DNA of 64,000 nt from positions 496,001 through 560,000 of the forward strand of contig CAVSJR010000005.1 in NCBI GenBank assembly GCA_963728285.1, given 5' to 3'. Positions 47,409-56,848 of the stretch are shown here, in pieces. Position numbers and translations under genes: made by a program. Positions within the stretch are counted from its first letter, which is position 1; each line of letters starts with the position of its first letter. A model generated the notes under the pieces. The model was not told the DNA's origin. It did no database searches and saw only the letters and a list, made by a program, of their open reading frames with translations. The DNA is from CAVSJR01 sp963728285. GTDB taxonomy: Bacteria > Actinomycetota > UBA4738 > HRBIN12.

Positions 47409-49994
47409 GTGGCCTCCGATCCGCGCCGTCCCGGCGCCGTGGACCCCCCCGACCGCGGCATCGAGCCGTGGATCACCCGCCGGCGATTCCTCATCGGAAT
47501 GGGCGCGGCGGCGGCCGCCACGGTGCCCACGCCGGCCTTCGCCGCGCTCGACTGCGATCCGCTGACGACCCCGAAGAGCTTCCGGGGGATCGCGCCGACG
47601 CCGAGGAGCGTGCTGGGCTTCCCGCTGGGCGTGCGACGGGAGGTGACGTCGAGGGAGTCGTCCCTCTACATCGACGCGGTCGCCGCCGCCACGAACCGCG
47701 TCGTCGCCGGAACCTACGGCACCTCGGTCGAGGGGCGTCCCCTTCGTTACGCGGTCGTGGGCAGGCCGGACAACGTGACGCCGGCGGGGCTCGCCGCGGT
47801 TCGGCGCGCGGCGATCGAGATCCGCGACCCCGAGACGCCGATCGAACGGGTCGAGGAGCTCGCCGCCTCGGCGCCCGCCATCGCATGGATCATCGCGAAC
47901 GTGCACGGCAACGAGGAGAGCGGCGCCGATGCGGCCTTGCGCGTCCTGTTCGAGCTCGCCGACCGGGACGATTGCGTCGTCGATCGGATCCTCGACCACG
48001 CCGTCGTGTTCATCATCCCCATCCAGAACCCCGACGGCCGCGAGGCCGACGCACGGCGAAACGCCTACGGGTTCGACCTCAACCGGGACATGTTCGCGCG
48101 GACGCAGCCGGAGACCGACTCCAAAGTGGAGCTCATGCGACGCTATCCGCCGGTCCTGCTGGTCGACAGCCATGAGTTCGGCTACTACCAGCCCTTCTTC
48201 CCGCCGAACAACGATCCCATCTACCACGAGATCACCGACCAGGTCCTGTCCTGGATCAACGACGTCTACGGCCGCGCGCTCTCGAACGCATACAAGCGGC
48301 AGGGATGGGACTTCTTTCACGGCAAGGTCTACGACTTCTTCTCGCCCGAGTACAACGACACCGTGGCCGCGAACGGCTTCCAGGGCGCCGGGATGACGAT
48401 CGAGGTCCCCAACTACAAGCCCCTCGACCTCCGGTTCACACGCCAGTACGCCGTCGACATGGTGGCGCTCTCGCAGGCCGCGCTCCACAAGGAGGCGATC
48501 CTGCGTGGGCAGCACCGGGCGTTCGCCCGCGCCGTCGAGGAGGGCCGCCGGGGCATCCTCGAGCCGAACGAGCGCGTGTTCCGTCCGCGCGAGCCCGTGA
48601 AGACGAAGGTGCCGGATCGGCTCGTGCGCCACTACTTCATCGAGGACGATCGCGCGAAGCACAGGGAGATCCAGCTGCTCGTGCGCCGGCTGCAGCGCAT
48701 GGACGTCCGCGTGTACCGGTTGACGGCGCCGCTCGCGCTCGACGCCTACCGGCCCTACGCAGAGGACGCCGGGCCCGCAACCCTTCCGGCCGGCACGTAC
48801 TGGATCCCGATGGCGCAGCCGCAGAAGCACTGGATCCAGATGATGTTGAACGAGGACACGTACCAGCCGACGCTCGTCACCTACGGCCTGTCGGGCTGGA
48901 GCAGCGCCCTGCTCATGAACCTCGACGGGGGGACCTCGGGGCAGGAGCTCGACCCCGCGGCCACGCTCGTCCCGCCCGTGTCGGAGCCGCCGCCGCCCGA
49001 GCTCTCCTCCTCGACGCCGAGGATCGCGCTGTATCAGATGTCGAGCGGCTCCTTCGCCGAGGAATCGGCGGGTTCCACCCGCTGGGTCTTCGACACGCAG
49101 TGGCGGCTTCCCTACGTCGACCTCACCGCCGACGACATCGCGTCCGGAGGATTGCGCGGCTTCGACGTGCTCGTGGCACCCGGCGGCGGGGTCAAGCCGG
49201 CGTTTCGTCGCCTCGGCTCGGCGGGACGCCGAGCGATCGTCGACTGGGTGAACGGGGGAGGACGCTACGTCGGATTCCGGGGCGGCGGAGCGCGCCTCGC
49301 GGCGGAGCTCGGCCTCTCATCCGTCCTGCTCAGCAGGGCGAAGGCAGACATCCCGGGCAGCCTCCTGCGGGCGCGGCTCGACCCGAGGAGCCCCCTGGCC
49401 CGCGGCGTGGGGCCGTTCGTCTGGGTCCTGTTCGCGGACGACTTCGTCGTGCGCGTTCGCGACGAGTGGGCGCCCGTTCGCTATCCGACCGAGGCGAGCG
49501 GCGAGTTCTTCGTCTCGGGCTTCGCGCGGGGGGAGGACAACGTGTTCGGCACCGCGGCCGTCTCGGACGAGCCCGTCGGAAGCGGCCGGGTGGTCCTGTT
49601 CGGCACGGATCCCACGTTCCAGGGACAGACCGAGGGGATGGAGCGCGTGCTGTTCAACGCGATCCTCGGCGACGACCCCCACCCGGAGAGCGCTCCGCTC
49701 GCCGGATCCCCGGAGCGAGGGGCCGCGGAGGCGGCCGCCCGCCGAGCCGCCGACGCGCTTCCGCCCTGGTCCGCCTGGCTCACCCTGACGGTCGGAGGGG
49801 ACGACGAGGACGTCGCCGCCGCGCTCCTGCGGCGTTTCGGTGCCACGTTCCTGGTCGACCGGGCCGCCGGAAGGGTCCGGTTCGCCATCGAGAATCGACG
49901 CGAGCTCTCGATCGAAGAGCACCCGTGGGCCATCGACCTCATCGTCCGCCTGCGCCGGCGGGGCGTCGAGGTCCTGGGGCTCCTGGGCGGATAG
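47409..49994 (+). CDS. Large Tat-exported M14 zinc carboxypeptidase-like protein
   Basis: An 861-residue protein with a twin-arginine signal (PWITRRRFLIGMGAAAAATV). The M14 zinc site is H166 and E169 in ANVHGNEESG plus H255 in LLVDSHEFGYY; YGFDLNRDMF supplies the substrate arginine, and MTIEVPNYKP a candidate catalytic Glu. After about residue 520 a class I amidotransferase-like domain follows (GFDVLVAPGGGVKPAFRRLG, RAIVDWVNGGGRYVGFRGGG). So it is likely a secreted peptidase with an accessory domain. It lies between hemW and hrcA, where no such gene is normal. A ribosome site GAGAGGAT precedes the GTG start. Confidence 0.87.
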   Translation: MASDPRRPGAVDPPDRGIEPWITRRRFLIGMGAAAAATVPTPAFAALDCDPLTTPKSFRGIAPTPRSVLGFPLGVRREVTSRESSLYIDAVAAATNRVVAGTYGTSVEGRPLRYAVVGRPDNVTPAGLAAVRRAAIEIRDPETPIERVEELAASAPAIAWIIANVHGNEESGADAALRVLFELADRDDCVVDRILDHAVVFIIPIQNPDGREADARRNAYGFDLNRDMFARTQPETDSKVELMRRYPPVLLVDSHEFGYYQPFFPPNNDPIYHEITDQVLSWINDVYGRALSNAYKRQGWDFFHGKVYDFFSPEYNDTVAANGFQGAGMTIEVPNYKPLDLRFTRQYAVDMVALSQAALHKEAILRGQHRAFARAVEEGRRGILEPNERVFRPREPVKTKVPDRLVRHYFIEDDRAKHREIQLLVRRLQRMDVRVYRLTAPLALDAYRPYAEDAGPATLPAGTYWIPMAQPQKHWIQMMLNEDTYQPTLVTYGLSGWSSALLMNLDGGTSGQELDPAATLVPPVSEPPPPELSSSTPRIALYQMSSGSFAEESAGSTRWVFDTQWRLPYVDLTADDIASGGLRGFDVLVAPGGGVKPAFRRLGSAGRRAIVDWVNGGGRYVGFRGGGARLAAELGLSSVLLSRAKADIPGSLLRARLDPRSPLARGVGPFVWVLFADDFVVRVRDEWAPVRYPTEASGEFFVSGFARGEDNVFGTAAVSDEPVGSGRVVLFGTDPTFQGQTEGMERVLFNAILGDDPHPESAPLAGSPERGAAEAAARRAADALPPWSAWLTLTVGGDDEDVAAALLRRFGATFLVDRAAGRVRFAIENRRELSIEEHPWAIDLIVRLRRRGVEVLGLLGG

Positions 49995-50035
49995 CCCGTT
50001 CGCCTCGGGCCCGCGACGGCGCCGGCCGAGCACGC

Positions 50036-50062
50036 TTAGCACTTCTGGGCGTGGAGTGCTAC
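50036..50062 (+). promoter_or_regulatory. CIRCE operator of hrcA
   Basis: TTAGCACTT (50036-50044), a nine-base spacer, then GAGTGCTAC (50054-50062). Against the consensus TTAGCACTC-N9-GAGTGCTAA only the outer or inner end base of each arm differs. It sits directly upstream of hrcA and covers the -35 region of its promoter, so HrcA represses its own operon. Confidence 0.9.
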
Positions 50063-50063
50063 G

Positions 50064-50069
50064 TATCAT
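50064..50069 (+). promoter_or_regulatory. -10 hexamer of leaderless hrcA promoter
   Basis: TATCAT ends six bases before ATG 50076, immediately after the CIRCE right arm. There is no Shine-Dalgarno, so the message probably starts at the ATG. Confidence 0.6.
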
Positions 50070-50075
50070 GGGGCC

Positions 50076-51113
50076 ATGGCGGAACCTGCCGAGCTCGGCG
50101 CGCGCAAGCTGGCGGTCCTGAGGGCCGTCGTCGAGGAGTACGTGCGCACCGGTGAGCCCGTCGGCAGCGAGACGATCGCGGAGCGCTCCTCGTTGGGCGT
50201 CTCCTCGGCGACGATCCGCAACGAGATGGCGGCCCTGGAGGAGCTCGGCTACCTGAGCCAGCCTCACACGAGCGCCGGGCGCATCCCGACCGACCTGGGC
50301 TATCGGCGATTCGTCGATGCCCTTCCCGCCGGCGGCAAGCTCCGCGACGCACAGCGTCGCGCCGTCAGCGCCTTCTTCGCGGAGACGATGCTGGACCTCG
50401 AGGAGGTGCTTCGGGGCACCACCCGGCTGCTCTCGCACATGACGCAGTACGCCGCCGTGGCGGTGCCGCCCACGGCCACGGAGGAGGCGCTCCTCAAGGT
50501 CGAGCTGATCGACCTCGGCGCCGCGCTCATGGTCCTCGTCGTCGGCCAGCACGGCCGCGTCGACAAGCAGATGATCGACCGGCCCGATCGCCTCGAGGCG
50601 CAGGAGGTCGCGAGCGTGGAGCGCCGACTGAGGTCGTTCGCCGGCCTCACGATCCCCGAGGCGCAGGCCCGGGCCCTGAAGCTGGCGGGCGAGAGCCAGC
50701 AGCCGGAGCGCCGCGTCCTGCTCGCCGTGGCCGGCGTCCTCGGCGGGATGCTCACCGGCGAGCGCGCGGATCACGTCCTCGTGGGCGGCGTCGCGAACCT
50801 CGCCGACGAGGCCGCCCGATGGCGTCAGGAGACCGTCCGCCGGCTCTTCGAGGCGCTCGAGCGCGAGTCGGAGATGCTCGGGCTCCTGCGCGACGTCGCG
50901 GCCACCGACCTCTCGGTGACGATCGGCGCGGAGCATCCCTCGACGGGCGAATGGGACGCCGCGCTCGTCGCCGCCCCGTTCGGCTCGGGCGAGACGCCGC
51001 TCGGGACGATCGCCGTCGTCGGCCCGACCCGCATGGACTACCTCGGCGTGATGGCGTCTGTGCGCGCCGTCGCCCGCCGGCTGAGCGAGCTCGCCTCGGA
51101 GCTCGAGAAGTAG
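50076..51113 (+). CDS. hrcA: Heat-inducible transcription repressor HrcA
   Basis: A 345-residue repressor. The N-terminal winged helix is VGSETIAERSSLGVSSATIR with LEELGYLSQPHTSAGRIPTD, which is the HrcA signature. A GAF-like and dimerisation region follows (VAVPPTATEEALLKVELIDL; GSGETPLGTIAVVGPTRMDY). It binds the CIRCE element and is released on heat shock when GroEL is titrated. dnaJ follows three bases after its stop. dnaK and grpE are not here, as in other actinobacteria where hrcA is paired with dnaJ2. Confidence 0.96.
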   Translation: MAEPAELGARKLAVLRAVVEEYVRTGEPVGSETIAERSSLGVSSATIRNEMAALEELGYLSQPHTSAGRIPTDLGYRRFVDALPAGGKLRDAQRRAVSAFFAETMLDLEEVLRGTTRLLSHMTQYAAVAVPPTATEEALLKVELIDLGAALMVLVVGQHGRVDKQMIDRPDRLEAQEVASVERRLRSFAGLTIPEAQARALKLAGESQQPERRVLLAVAGVLGGMLTGERADHVLVGGVANLADEAARWRQETVRRLFEALERESEMLGLLRDVAATDLSVTIGAEHPSTGEWDAALVAAPFGSGETPLGTIAVVGPTRMDYLGVMASVRAVARRLSELASELEK

Positions 51114-51115
51114 CG

Positions 51116-52221
51116 ATGGCGGCGACCCGAGACCTCTACGAGATCCTCGGCGTCGGCCGCGACGCCTCATCCGACGACATCAAGCGCGCCTACCGCCGGC
51201 TCGCGAGGGAGCTGCATCCGGACGTGAATGGGTCCCCCGACGCCGAGCACCGCTTCAAGGAGGTCGCCGGCGCCTACGAGATCCTCTCCGACCCCGGTCG
51301 TCGGCAGCAGTACGACACCTTCGGGGACGGGCCCGGGCCGGGGGCTCGCCGTTCGGCGACGTGCAGGACATCTTCGACATGTTCTTCGGGGGAGGGGGGT
51401 TCGGCGCCGCGCGCCGCCGTGGCCCGCGCAGCCGGATCGAGCGCGGGGAGGACATCTACCTCGCGGTGTCGCTGGAGTTCGGGGAGGCGGCGTTCGGCGC
51501 GCACCGCGAGGTCGATATCGAGGCCCTCGACGTGTGCGCGCGCTGCCTCGGCAACGGCTCGGAGCCCGGAAGCGCGCCCGTCGCCTGCGCCACGTGCGGC
51601 GGCAGCGGCGTGGTCCAGGAGGTTCGCCGGAGCATCTTCGGCCAGCTGATGACCTCGCGCGAGTGCGCGGTGTGCCGCGGCACCGGCCTGGAGATCACCG
51701 ATCCCTGCGAGCAGTGCGCCGGGCAGGGGCGTGTCCGGGTCGGCCGGACGATCCCGATCGACGTCCCCGCCGGCGTCGCCGACGGCATGGAGCTCCGCGT
51801 CGCTGAGGCCGGCCACGCCGGGCTCGCCGGCGGCTCGGCCGGGGACCTCTACCTCTCGCTTCGCGTGCAGCCGAGCCCGGTGTTCGAGCGCCGCGGCCAG
51901 GACGTGGTGGCGGCGCTCGATGTCTCGATGGTGCAGGCGGCGCTCGGCGCCGAGATGGAGATCGACACGCTCGACGGCTCCGAGACGGTGCGGGTCGATC
52001 CCGGCACCGAGTCGGGCGCGATCATCCGGCTCAAGGGCCGCGGCATCCCCAACCTCAACCGCCGCGGGCGCGGGGATTTGTTCCTCACCGTCCGCGTGCG
52101 CGTCCCCGGGGATCTCAAGCGCAAGGAGCGGGAGCTCCTCGAGCGACTCGCGGAGCTCCGCGGCGAGCCGGCGGGACGCGGCACGGCCAAGGTCGAGCTG
52201 CGGCATCCGGCCGGCGGCTGA
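51116..52221 (+). CDS. dnaJ: Chaperone DnaJ (one frame break)
   Basis: About 368 residues. The J-domain reads DLYEILGVGRDASSDDIKRA and LARELHPDVNG with the HPD triad. A Gly/Phe linker (FDMFFGGGGFG) and four zinc-finger repeats follow: CARCLGNG, CATCGGSG, CAVCRGTG and CEQCAGQG. The C-terminal substrate-binding barrels end GRGTAKVELRHPAGG. It stimulates DnaK ATPase. The frame breaks at a GGGGG run near 51340-51344; one base less restores GPGSPFGDVQDIF. It lies in the CIRCE-controlled hrcA operon. Confidence 0.94.
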
Positions 52222-52243
52222 TCATGCGCGCGGCCGGCGGCGG

Positions 52244-52249
52244 TAGCAT
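52244..52249 (+). promoter_or_regulatory. -10 hexamer in front of the HIT gene
   Basis: TAGCAT ends nine bases before ATG 52259, with no ribosome site in between, as at leuS and recO. Confidence 0.45.
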
Positions 52250-52258
52250 CGCGGCAGC

Positions 52259-52623
52259 ATGAACCGACCCGCGATGGATCAGGGGTGCGCGTTCTGTCGC
52301 ATCGCGGCCCGTGAGCTGCCCGCGGAGCTGCTTCACGTCTCGGACCGGATCGTGGCCTTCCGCGACGCCGAGCCCGAAGGCGCCCACACACGTGCTGATC
52401 ATCCCGAGGGAGCACGTCGTCTCGCTCTCCGACATCGGCGATCGGCATGCCGGCATGCTGGTGGAGCTGATGACGGTGCGCCCGGCACCTCGCCAGGGCG
52501 GAGGGGATCGACAAGAGCGGCTGGAGGCTCGTCACCAACTCGGGTCCCGACGCCGGCCAATCCGTCTTCCATCTCCACTTCCATCTCCTCGGCGGCCGGC
52601 CGATGAGCTGGCCGCCGGGGTAG
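52259..52623 (+). CDS. HIT-family nucleotide hydrolase (two frame breaks)
   Basis: About 121 residues after joining three frames: CAFCRIAARELPAELLHVSD, then THVLIIPREHVVSLSDIGDR, then GIDKSGWRLVTNSGPDAGQS and VFHLHFHLLGGRPMSWPPG, the HxHxHxx catalytic motif. The histidine triad family (HinT-type) hydrolyses AMP-lysine-like phosphoramidates. Breaks are near 52377 and 52480, each one base. In most actinobacteria an rsmE methyltransferase gene lies between dnaJ and this gene; it is absent here. Confidence 0.88.
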
Positions 52624-52789
52624 CGCCCGCCGGCTCCGCGCCGGCCCCGGGAGCTCCGACGGGCGCGGGCGCCGCGTGGGGGCTGGGTTCGAGCGGGCTC
52701 CCGCGGTAGAATCCTGCGAGTACGGGTCGTCGCCGTGACGGCCCGTTTTCACTCACAGGAAGGCCGGGGGCAACCCCAGAGAGACGCAC

Positions 52790-53770
52790 TTGGCGAGAGC
52801 CAGCATCCAAGTGAAGATCCTCGTGCCGGGCAGCCAGTCGATGGTCGCCCTTCTCGGCCAGCGCGACGAACTCCTGCGTCTCGTCGAGGCCGCCTTCGAC
52901 TCCGAGATCCTGGTGCGCGGCAATGAGATCACGATCACCGGTCCCCGGCGGGAGGCGGAGCAGGTCGGCTCGCTGTTTCGGGAGCTGATCGAGCTGCTCG
53001 AGCGCGGCCATGAGCTCACGACGTCGTCGGTCGGGCAGACCATCGATCTCATCAAGGGCGACGACGGCGTGAAGCCGACCGACGTGCTCGGCGACGTGCT
53101 GCTGACCCGCCGGGGCAAGGGCATCGCACCGAAGACCCTCGGGCAGAAGCGCTACGTGGACGCGATCCGCAAGGCGACCGTCACGTTCGCGATCGGCCCC
53201 GCCGGCACCGGGAAGACGTATCTGGCGGTCGCCACGGCCGTGAAGGCGCTTCAGGAGCGAGAGGTCTCGCGGCTGATCCTGACCCGCCCGGCCGTCGAGG
53301 CCGGCGAGCGGCTGGGCTTTCTCCCCGGCACGCTCTACGAGAAGATCGATCCGTACATGAAGCCGCTCTACGACGCGCTGTTCGAGATGACCGGCGCCGA
53401 CACGCTCCCGCGGCTCATGGAGCGCGGGACCGTGGAGGTCGCGCCGCTCGCGTACATGCGAGGCCGCACGCTGAACGACGCCTTCATCATCCTCGACGAG
53501 GCTCAGAACACCACCCCGGAGCAGATGAAGATGTTCCTCACCCGCATGGGGTTCGGGTCGAGGGCGGTCATCAACGGCGACGCCACGCAGGTGGACCTGC
53601 CCGCCGGCCAGCGATCGGGGCTCGCGGTGGTGGAGGAGATCCTCTCCGGCATCCAGGGGATCGAGTTCTGTCACCTCGGCGCGCGCGACGTGGTGCGGCA
53701 CAAGATCGTGCAGGACATCGTCGAGGCCTACCGGATGTTCTCCGAGCAACGGGCGCAAGCCGGCGAGTAG
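52790..53770 (+). CDS. phoH: PhoH-like ATPase
   Basis: A 326-residue P-loop protein. An N-terminal KH-like domain (EILVRGNEITITGPRREAEQ) precedes the ATPase core: Walker A ATVTFAIGPAGTGKTYLA, DAFIILDEAQNTTPEQMKMF and RAVINGDATQVDLPAGQRSG. PhoH-type proteins are RNA-linked ATPases or helicases that are paired with ybeY in most bacteria, as here. The start TTG 52790 follows the weak region ACGCAC; TAGAAT at 52707-52712 is a possible -10 box. ybeY starts nine bases after its stop. Confidence 0.93.
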   Translation: MARASIQVKILVPGSQSMVALLGQRDELLRLVEAAFDSEILVRGNEITITGPRREAEQVGSLFRELIELLERGHELTTSSVGQTIDLIKGDDGVKPTDVLGDVLLTRRGKGIAPKTLGQKRYVDAIRKATVTFAIGPAGTGKTYLAVATAVKALQEREVSRLILTRPAVEAGERLGFLPGTLYEKIDPYMKPLYDALFEMTGADTLPRLMERGTVEVAPLAYMRGRTLNDAFIILDEAQNTTPEQMKMFLTRMGFGSRAVINGDATQVDLPAGQRSGLAVVEEILSGIQGIEFCHLGARDVVRHKIVQDIVEAYRMFSEQRAQAGE

Positions 53771-53779
53771 ATCCCATCG

Positions 53780-54253
53780 ATGAACGACGACGGCAACCAT
53801 CCGAGTCCCGGGCCGCGGCCCGGGCACGAGGGGTCTCCCACCATCCTCCTCTCCGATCGCCAGGACGTCCCGGTCGACCATTCCTCGCTGACGGCACTCG
53901 CCCGAGCCTGCCTCGCCGGCGAGGGGAGGCCGAACGTCGAGCTGTCGGTCTCGTTCGTCGACGAGGGCGAGATGACCGACCTGCACGTCCGCTACCTCGG
54001 TGAGGAGGGGCCCACCGACGTGTTGTCGTTCGAACAGGACGGGCGCGACGGCGGCATGCTCGGCGACGTGGTGATCTGCCCGGCGTACGCCGCCCGCACC
54101 GCGCCCGGGGCGGACGCGGACGTCGATCGGGAGCTCCGGCTGCTCCTCGTCCACGGGATCCTCCATCTGCTCGGCTACGACCACGAGGCCGACGACGAGC
54201 GAGCCGTCATGTGGGCGCGCCAGGAGTCCTACAGCGGGGTGCCGGCATCGTGA
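53780..54253 (+). CDS. ybeY: Endoribonuclease YbeY
   Basis: A 157-residue rRNA maturation factor. The zinc motif is HGILHLLGYDHEADDE (H-x3-H-x5-H), preceded by VSFVDEGEMTDLHVRYLGEE and GPTDVLSFEQD-GMLGDVVICP. It acts in 16S rRNA 3' end processing and ribosome quality control. The N-terminal 20 residues are proline-rich and poorly conserved. The stop overlaps the GTG start of the CorC-like gene, and phoH lies nine bases upstream, so three genes are co-translated. Confidence 0.95.
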   Translation: MNDDGNHPSPGPRPGHEGSPTILLSDRQDVPVDHSSLTALARACLAGEGRPNVELSVSFVDEGEMTDLHVRYLGEEGPTDVLSFEQDGRDGGMLGDVVICPAYAARTAPGADADVDRELRLLLVHGILHLLGYDHEADDERAVMWARQESYSGVPAS

Positions 54254-55522
54254 CCTGGCTTTGGGCCGCGGTGGTCGTGCTCGTGATCCTCGGAACCGTC
54301 CTGGCGCTCGCGGAGGCCTCCCTGACGAGGATGACCCGCGTGCGCGCGCTCGCGCTCGTCGAGGAGGGGCAGCGGAACGCGCAGCTGCTGGAGCGCATCG
54401 AGTCCGACCCCCCGCGGTACCTGAACTCCGTGTACCTCGCGGTGATGTTCACGCAGAACGGGTCGGCGATCATCATCGCCATCCTCGCCGAGAGCTACTT
54501 CGGCGGGATCGGCGTCACGCTGATGTCGATCGCCTACACGCTGCTGTATTTCGTCATCGTCGAGGCCATGGCGAAGACCTACGCGGTGCTGCACAGCGAC
54601 CGGGTCGCCCTGGCGCTCGCCCCGCTCGTCTGGGCGCTCGGCCGAATCCTCTCGCTCCCCACGCGCGCGCTGATCGGGCTCGCCAACGTGCTGCTCCCGG
54701 GACGCGGGCTGAAGGAGGGACCCTTCGTCTCCGAGGATGACATCCGCTCGATGGCCGAGGTCGGGTCCGAGGAGGGCTCCATCGACGAGGGGGAGAAGCA
54801 GCTGCATCCACTCGATCTTCGAGTTCGGCGACACGATCGCGCGCGAGGTCATGGTGCCCCGCCCCGACATCGTGGCGATCGAGGCGGACAAGTCGCTCCG
54901 CGACGTGCAGGCGCTCGTCCTCCAACACGGGTTCTCGCGCATCCCCGTCTTCCGCGGGGACCTCGACGACGTCGTGGGGATCGTGTTCGCCAAGGACGTG
55001 CTGAAGGCGCTTCATCAGGGCAAGGTGGACATGCCGCTGCCGGAGATCGTCCGCGACGCTCACTTCGTCCCCGAGTCGAAGAAGGCGACCGACCTGCTGC
55101 GGGAGATGCAGCAGGAGACGTTTCACATCGCGCTCGTCTACGACGAGTACGGATCGACGTCGGGGCTCGCCACGCTCGAGGACCTGATCGAGGAGCTCGT
55201 CGGCGAGATCGCCGACGAATACGACAGTGACGAGCCCGAGATGGAGCCCGTCGGCGACGGCTGCTACCGGGTCAGCGGCAAGATCTCCGTCGACGAGGTG
55301 AACGAGCTCCTCGACGTCGAGCTGCCCGACGAGGAGTGGGACTCCGTGGGCGGCCTGCTGCTCGACATCTTCGGCAGGATCCCGCCGGAGGGCCAGGAGA
55401 TCCGCTTTCAGGGGCTCGTGTTCAAGGTCGAGAAGGTGCAGGGCCGCAGGATCGCGAAGGTGCTGATCACGCGCGACCCCGAAGGCTCCCCGAATCCCGA
55501 GGGGGCGCTCGCTGGGCACTGA
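54250..55522 (+). CDS. CorC/HlyC family membrane protein with CBS domains (one frame break)
   Basis: About 424 residues. A DUF21/CNNM membrane domain with four helices (WLWAAVVVLVILGTVLALAE; SAIIIAILAESYFGGIGVTL; LSIAYTLLYFVIVEAMAKTY-like) is followed by ALIGLANVLLPGRGLKEGPF, the two CBS domains (MVPRPDIVAIEADKSLRDVQ; GFSRIPVFRGDLDDVVGIVF) and a CorC_HlyC transporter-associated domain ending KVEKVQGRRIAKVL. Such proteins move or sense magnesium or cobalt. The one-base break is near 54803; after correction EKQLIHSIFEFGDTIAREVM is read. GTGA overlap with ybeY; cdd follows. Confidence 0.93.
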
Positions 55523-55955
55523 CGCCGGTTCCGATGCGCTCCGCGCCGGCGCCCCGCCCACCCCCGAGCAGATCGACGCGCTGGTCGCCGCCGCGCGGGA
55601 GGTCCGGGAGCGGGCCTACGCCCCCTACAGCCGCTTCCCCGTCGGCGCCGCCGTGCTCGCCGGCGGGAGGATCTTCCCGGGGGTGAACGTCGAGAACGCG
55701 TCGTATCCGCTGTCGAGCTGCGCCGAGCGCAACGCGGTCGCCGCCGCCGTGGCGGGCGGGGAGCGGCGGATCGCCGCGGTCGCGATCGCCGGCGGAGGCG
55801 AGGCGCCCACGCGGCCGTGCGGAGGATGCCGTCAGGTCCTGTTCGAGTTCGGGCCCGCGATGCTCGTGGTGTCGGAGACGGCCGTCGGCGAGCGGTCGAC
55901 GTGGATGCTCGGCGACCTGCTGCCGGAGGCCTTCGGGCCCGAGGTGCCTTCCTAG
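55512..55955 (+). CDS. cdd: Cytidine deaminase
   Basis: About 147 residues of the homotetrameric type. RERAYAPYSRFPVGAAVLAG, then PGVNVENASYPLSSCAERNA holds the zinc Cys and catalytic Glu (C-A-E), and APTRPCGGCRQVLFEF the other two zinc cysteines. It deaminates cytidine and deoxycytidine to uridine forms, feeding the salvage path that ends in deoC downstream. No ATG, GTG or TTG opens the frame after the stop at 55464; CTG 55512, seven bases behind GAGGGG, is the best candidate unless an indel is present. It overlaps the end of the CorC-like gene. Confidence 0.9.
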   Translation: MGTDAGSDALRAGAPPTPEQIDALVAAAREVRERAYAPYSRFPVGAAVLAGGRIFPGVNVENASYPLSSCAERNAVAAAVAGGERRIAAVAIAGGGEAPTRPCGGCRQVLFEFGPAMLVVSETAVGERSTWMLGDLLPEAFGPEVPS

Positions 55956-55958
55956 GCC

Positions 55959-56841
55959 GTGGCGTTTCGCTCCGGACTCGTGGCGGTGGTCGGGCGGCCG
56001 AACGTCGGCAAGTCGACGCTCGTGAACCGCCTGGTCGGCGAGAAGATCGCCATCGTCGCCGACAGCCCGCAGACGACCCGCCGAGGAATCCACGGCGTCG
56101 TCAACGCCGACGACGCCCAGGTCGTCTTCACCGACACGCCGGGCTTCCACAAGCCCAGGACGCTGCTCGGCGAGCGGCTGAACGACGCGGTCGGCAGCGC
56201 CGTCTCCGGGAGTCGACGTCGTGATCCAGGTCGTCGACGCCGCCTCCGGCGTCGGGCGCGGCGACGCGTTCGTCTTCGAACAGCACGTGCGTTCGGCCGG
56301 CGGCGCCATGTTCTGCGCGGTGAACAAGATCGATGTCGTCCGCCACGACCTCCTCGTGCCGCAGCTCGCGGCCGCCGGCGAGCTCGGCCCGTTCGACGAG
56401 ATCATGCCCGTCTCGGCGTCCGTGGGAACCGGCGTCGACGAGCTGCTTCGGCTCGTGATCGCCCGCCTCCCCGAGGGGCAGCCGCTGTATCCGGAGGACG
56501 CCACCACCGACCAGACGGTCGAGGAGCGGCTGGCCGAGCTCGTGCGAGAGCAGGCGCTGCGGCGGACGCGGGAGGAGGTGCCGCATTCGATCGCCGTGGT
56601 GATCGAGGAGCTCGACCGCGAGGACGACCTCACCCGCGTGTACGCGACCATCGTCGTGGAGCGCGACTCGCAGAAGGGCATCCTGATCGGCAGGGGAGGG
56701 GAGATGCTCCGAGCCATCGGGACCGCGGCACGAGCCGAGATCGAGCCGCTGCTCGGCACGCGCGTGTATCTCGACCTCCGCGTGAAGGTCCTCAAGGAAT
56801 GGCAGCGCGACCCGAAGGCCCTCAACCGCCTTGGCCTCTAG
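55959..56841 (+). CDS. era: GTPase Era (one frame break)
   Basis: About 294 residues. G1 is GLVAVVGRPNVGKSTLVNRL, the switch I segment IVADSPQTTRRGIHGVV, G3 VFTDTPGFHKPRTLLGERLN and G4 FCAVNKIDVVRHDL. The C-terminal KH domain has ERDSQKGILIGRGGEMLRAI with the GxxG loop. Era binds the 3' end of 16S rRNA in 30S assembly. The break is at a GGG run near 56208-56210; removing one base gives GVDVVIQVVDAASG. GTG 55959 lies three bases after the cdd stop. Confidence 0.95.
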
Positions 56842-56848
56842 CGGGAAC

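Noticed and set aside
49989..50015. Weak hairpin after the M14 gene (GCCCG...CGGGC), considered as a terminator
   Set aside because: Five-base stem without a T run; too weak to support.
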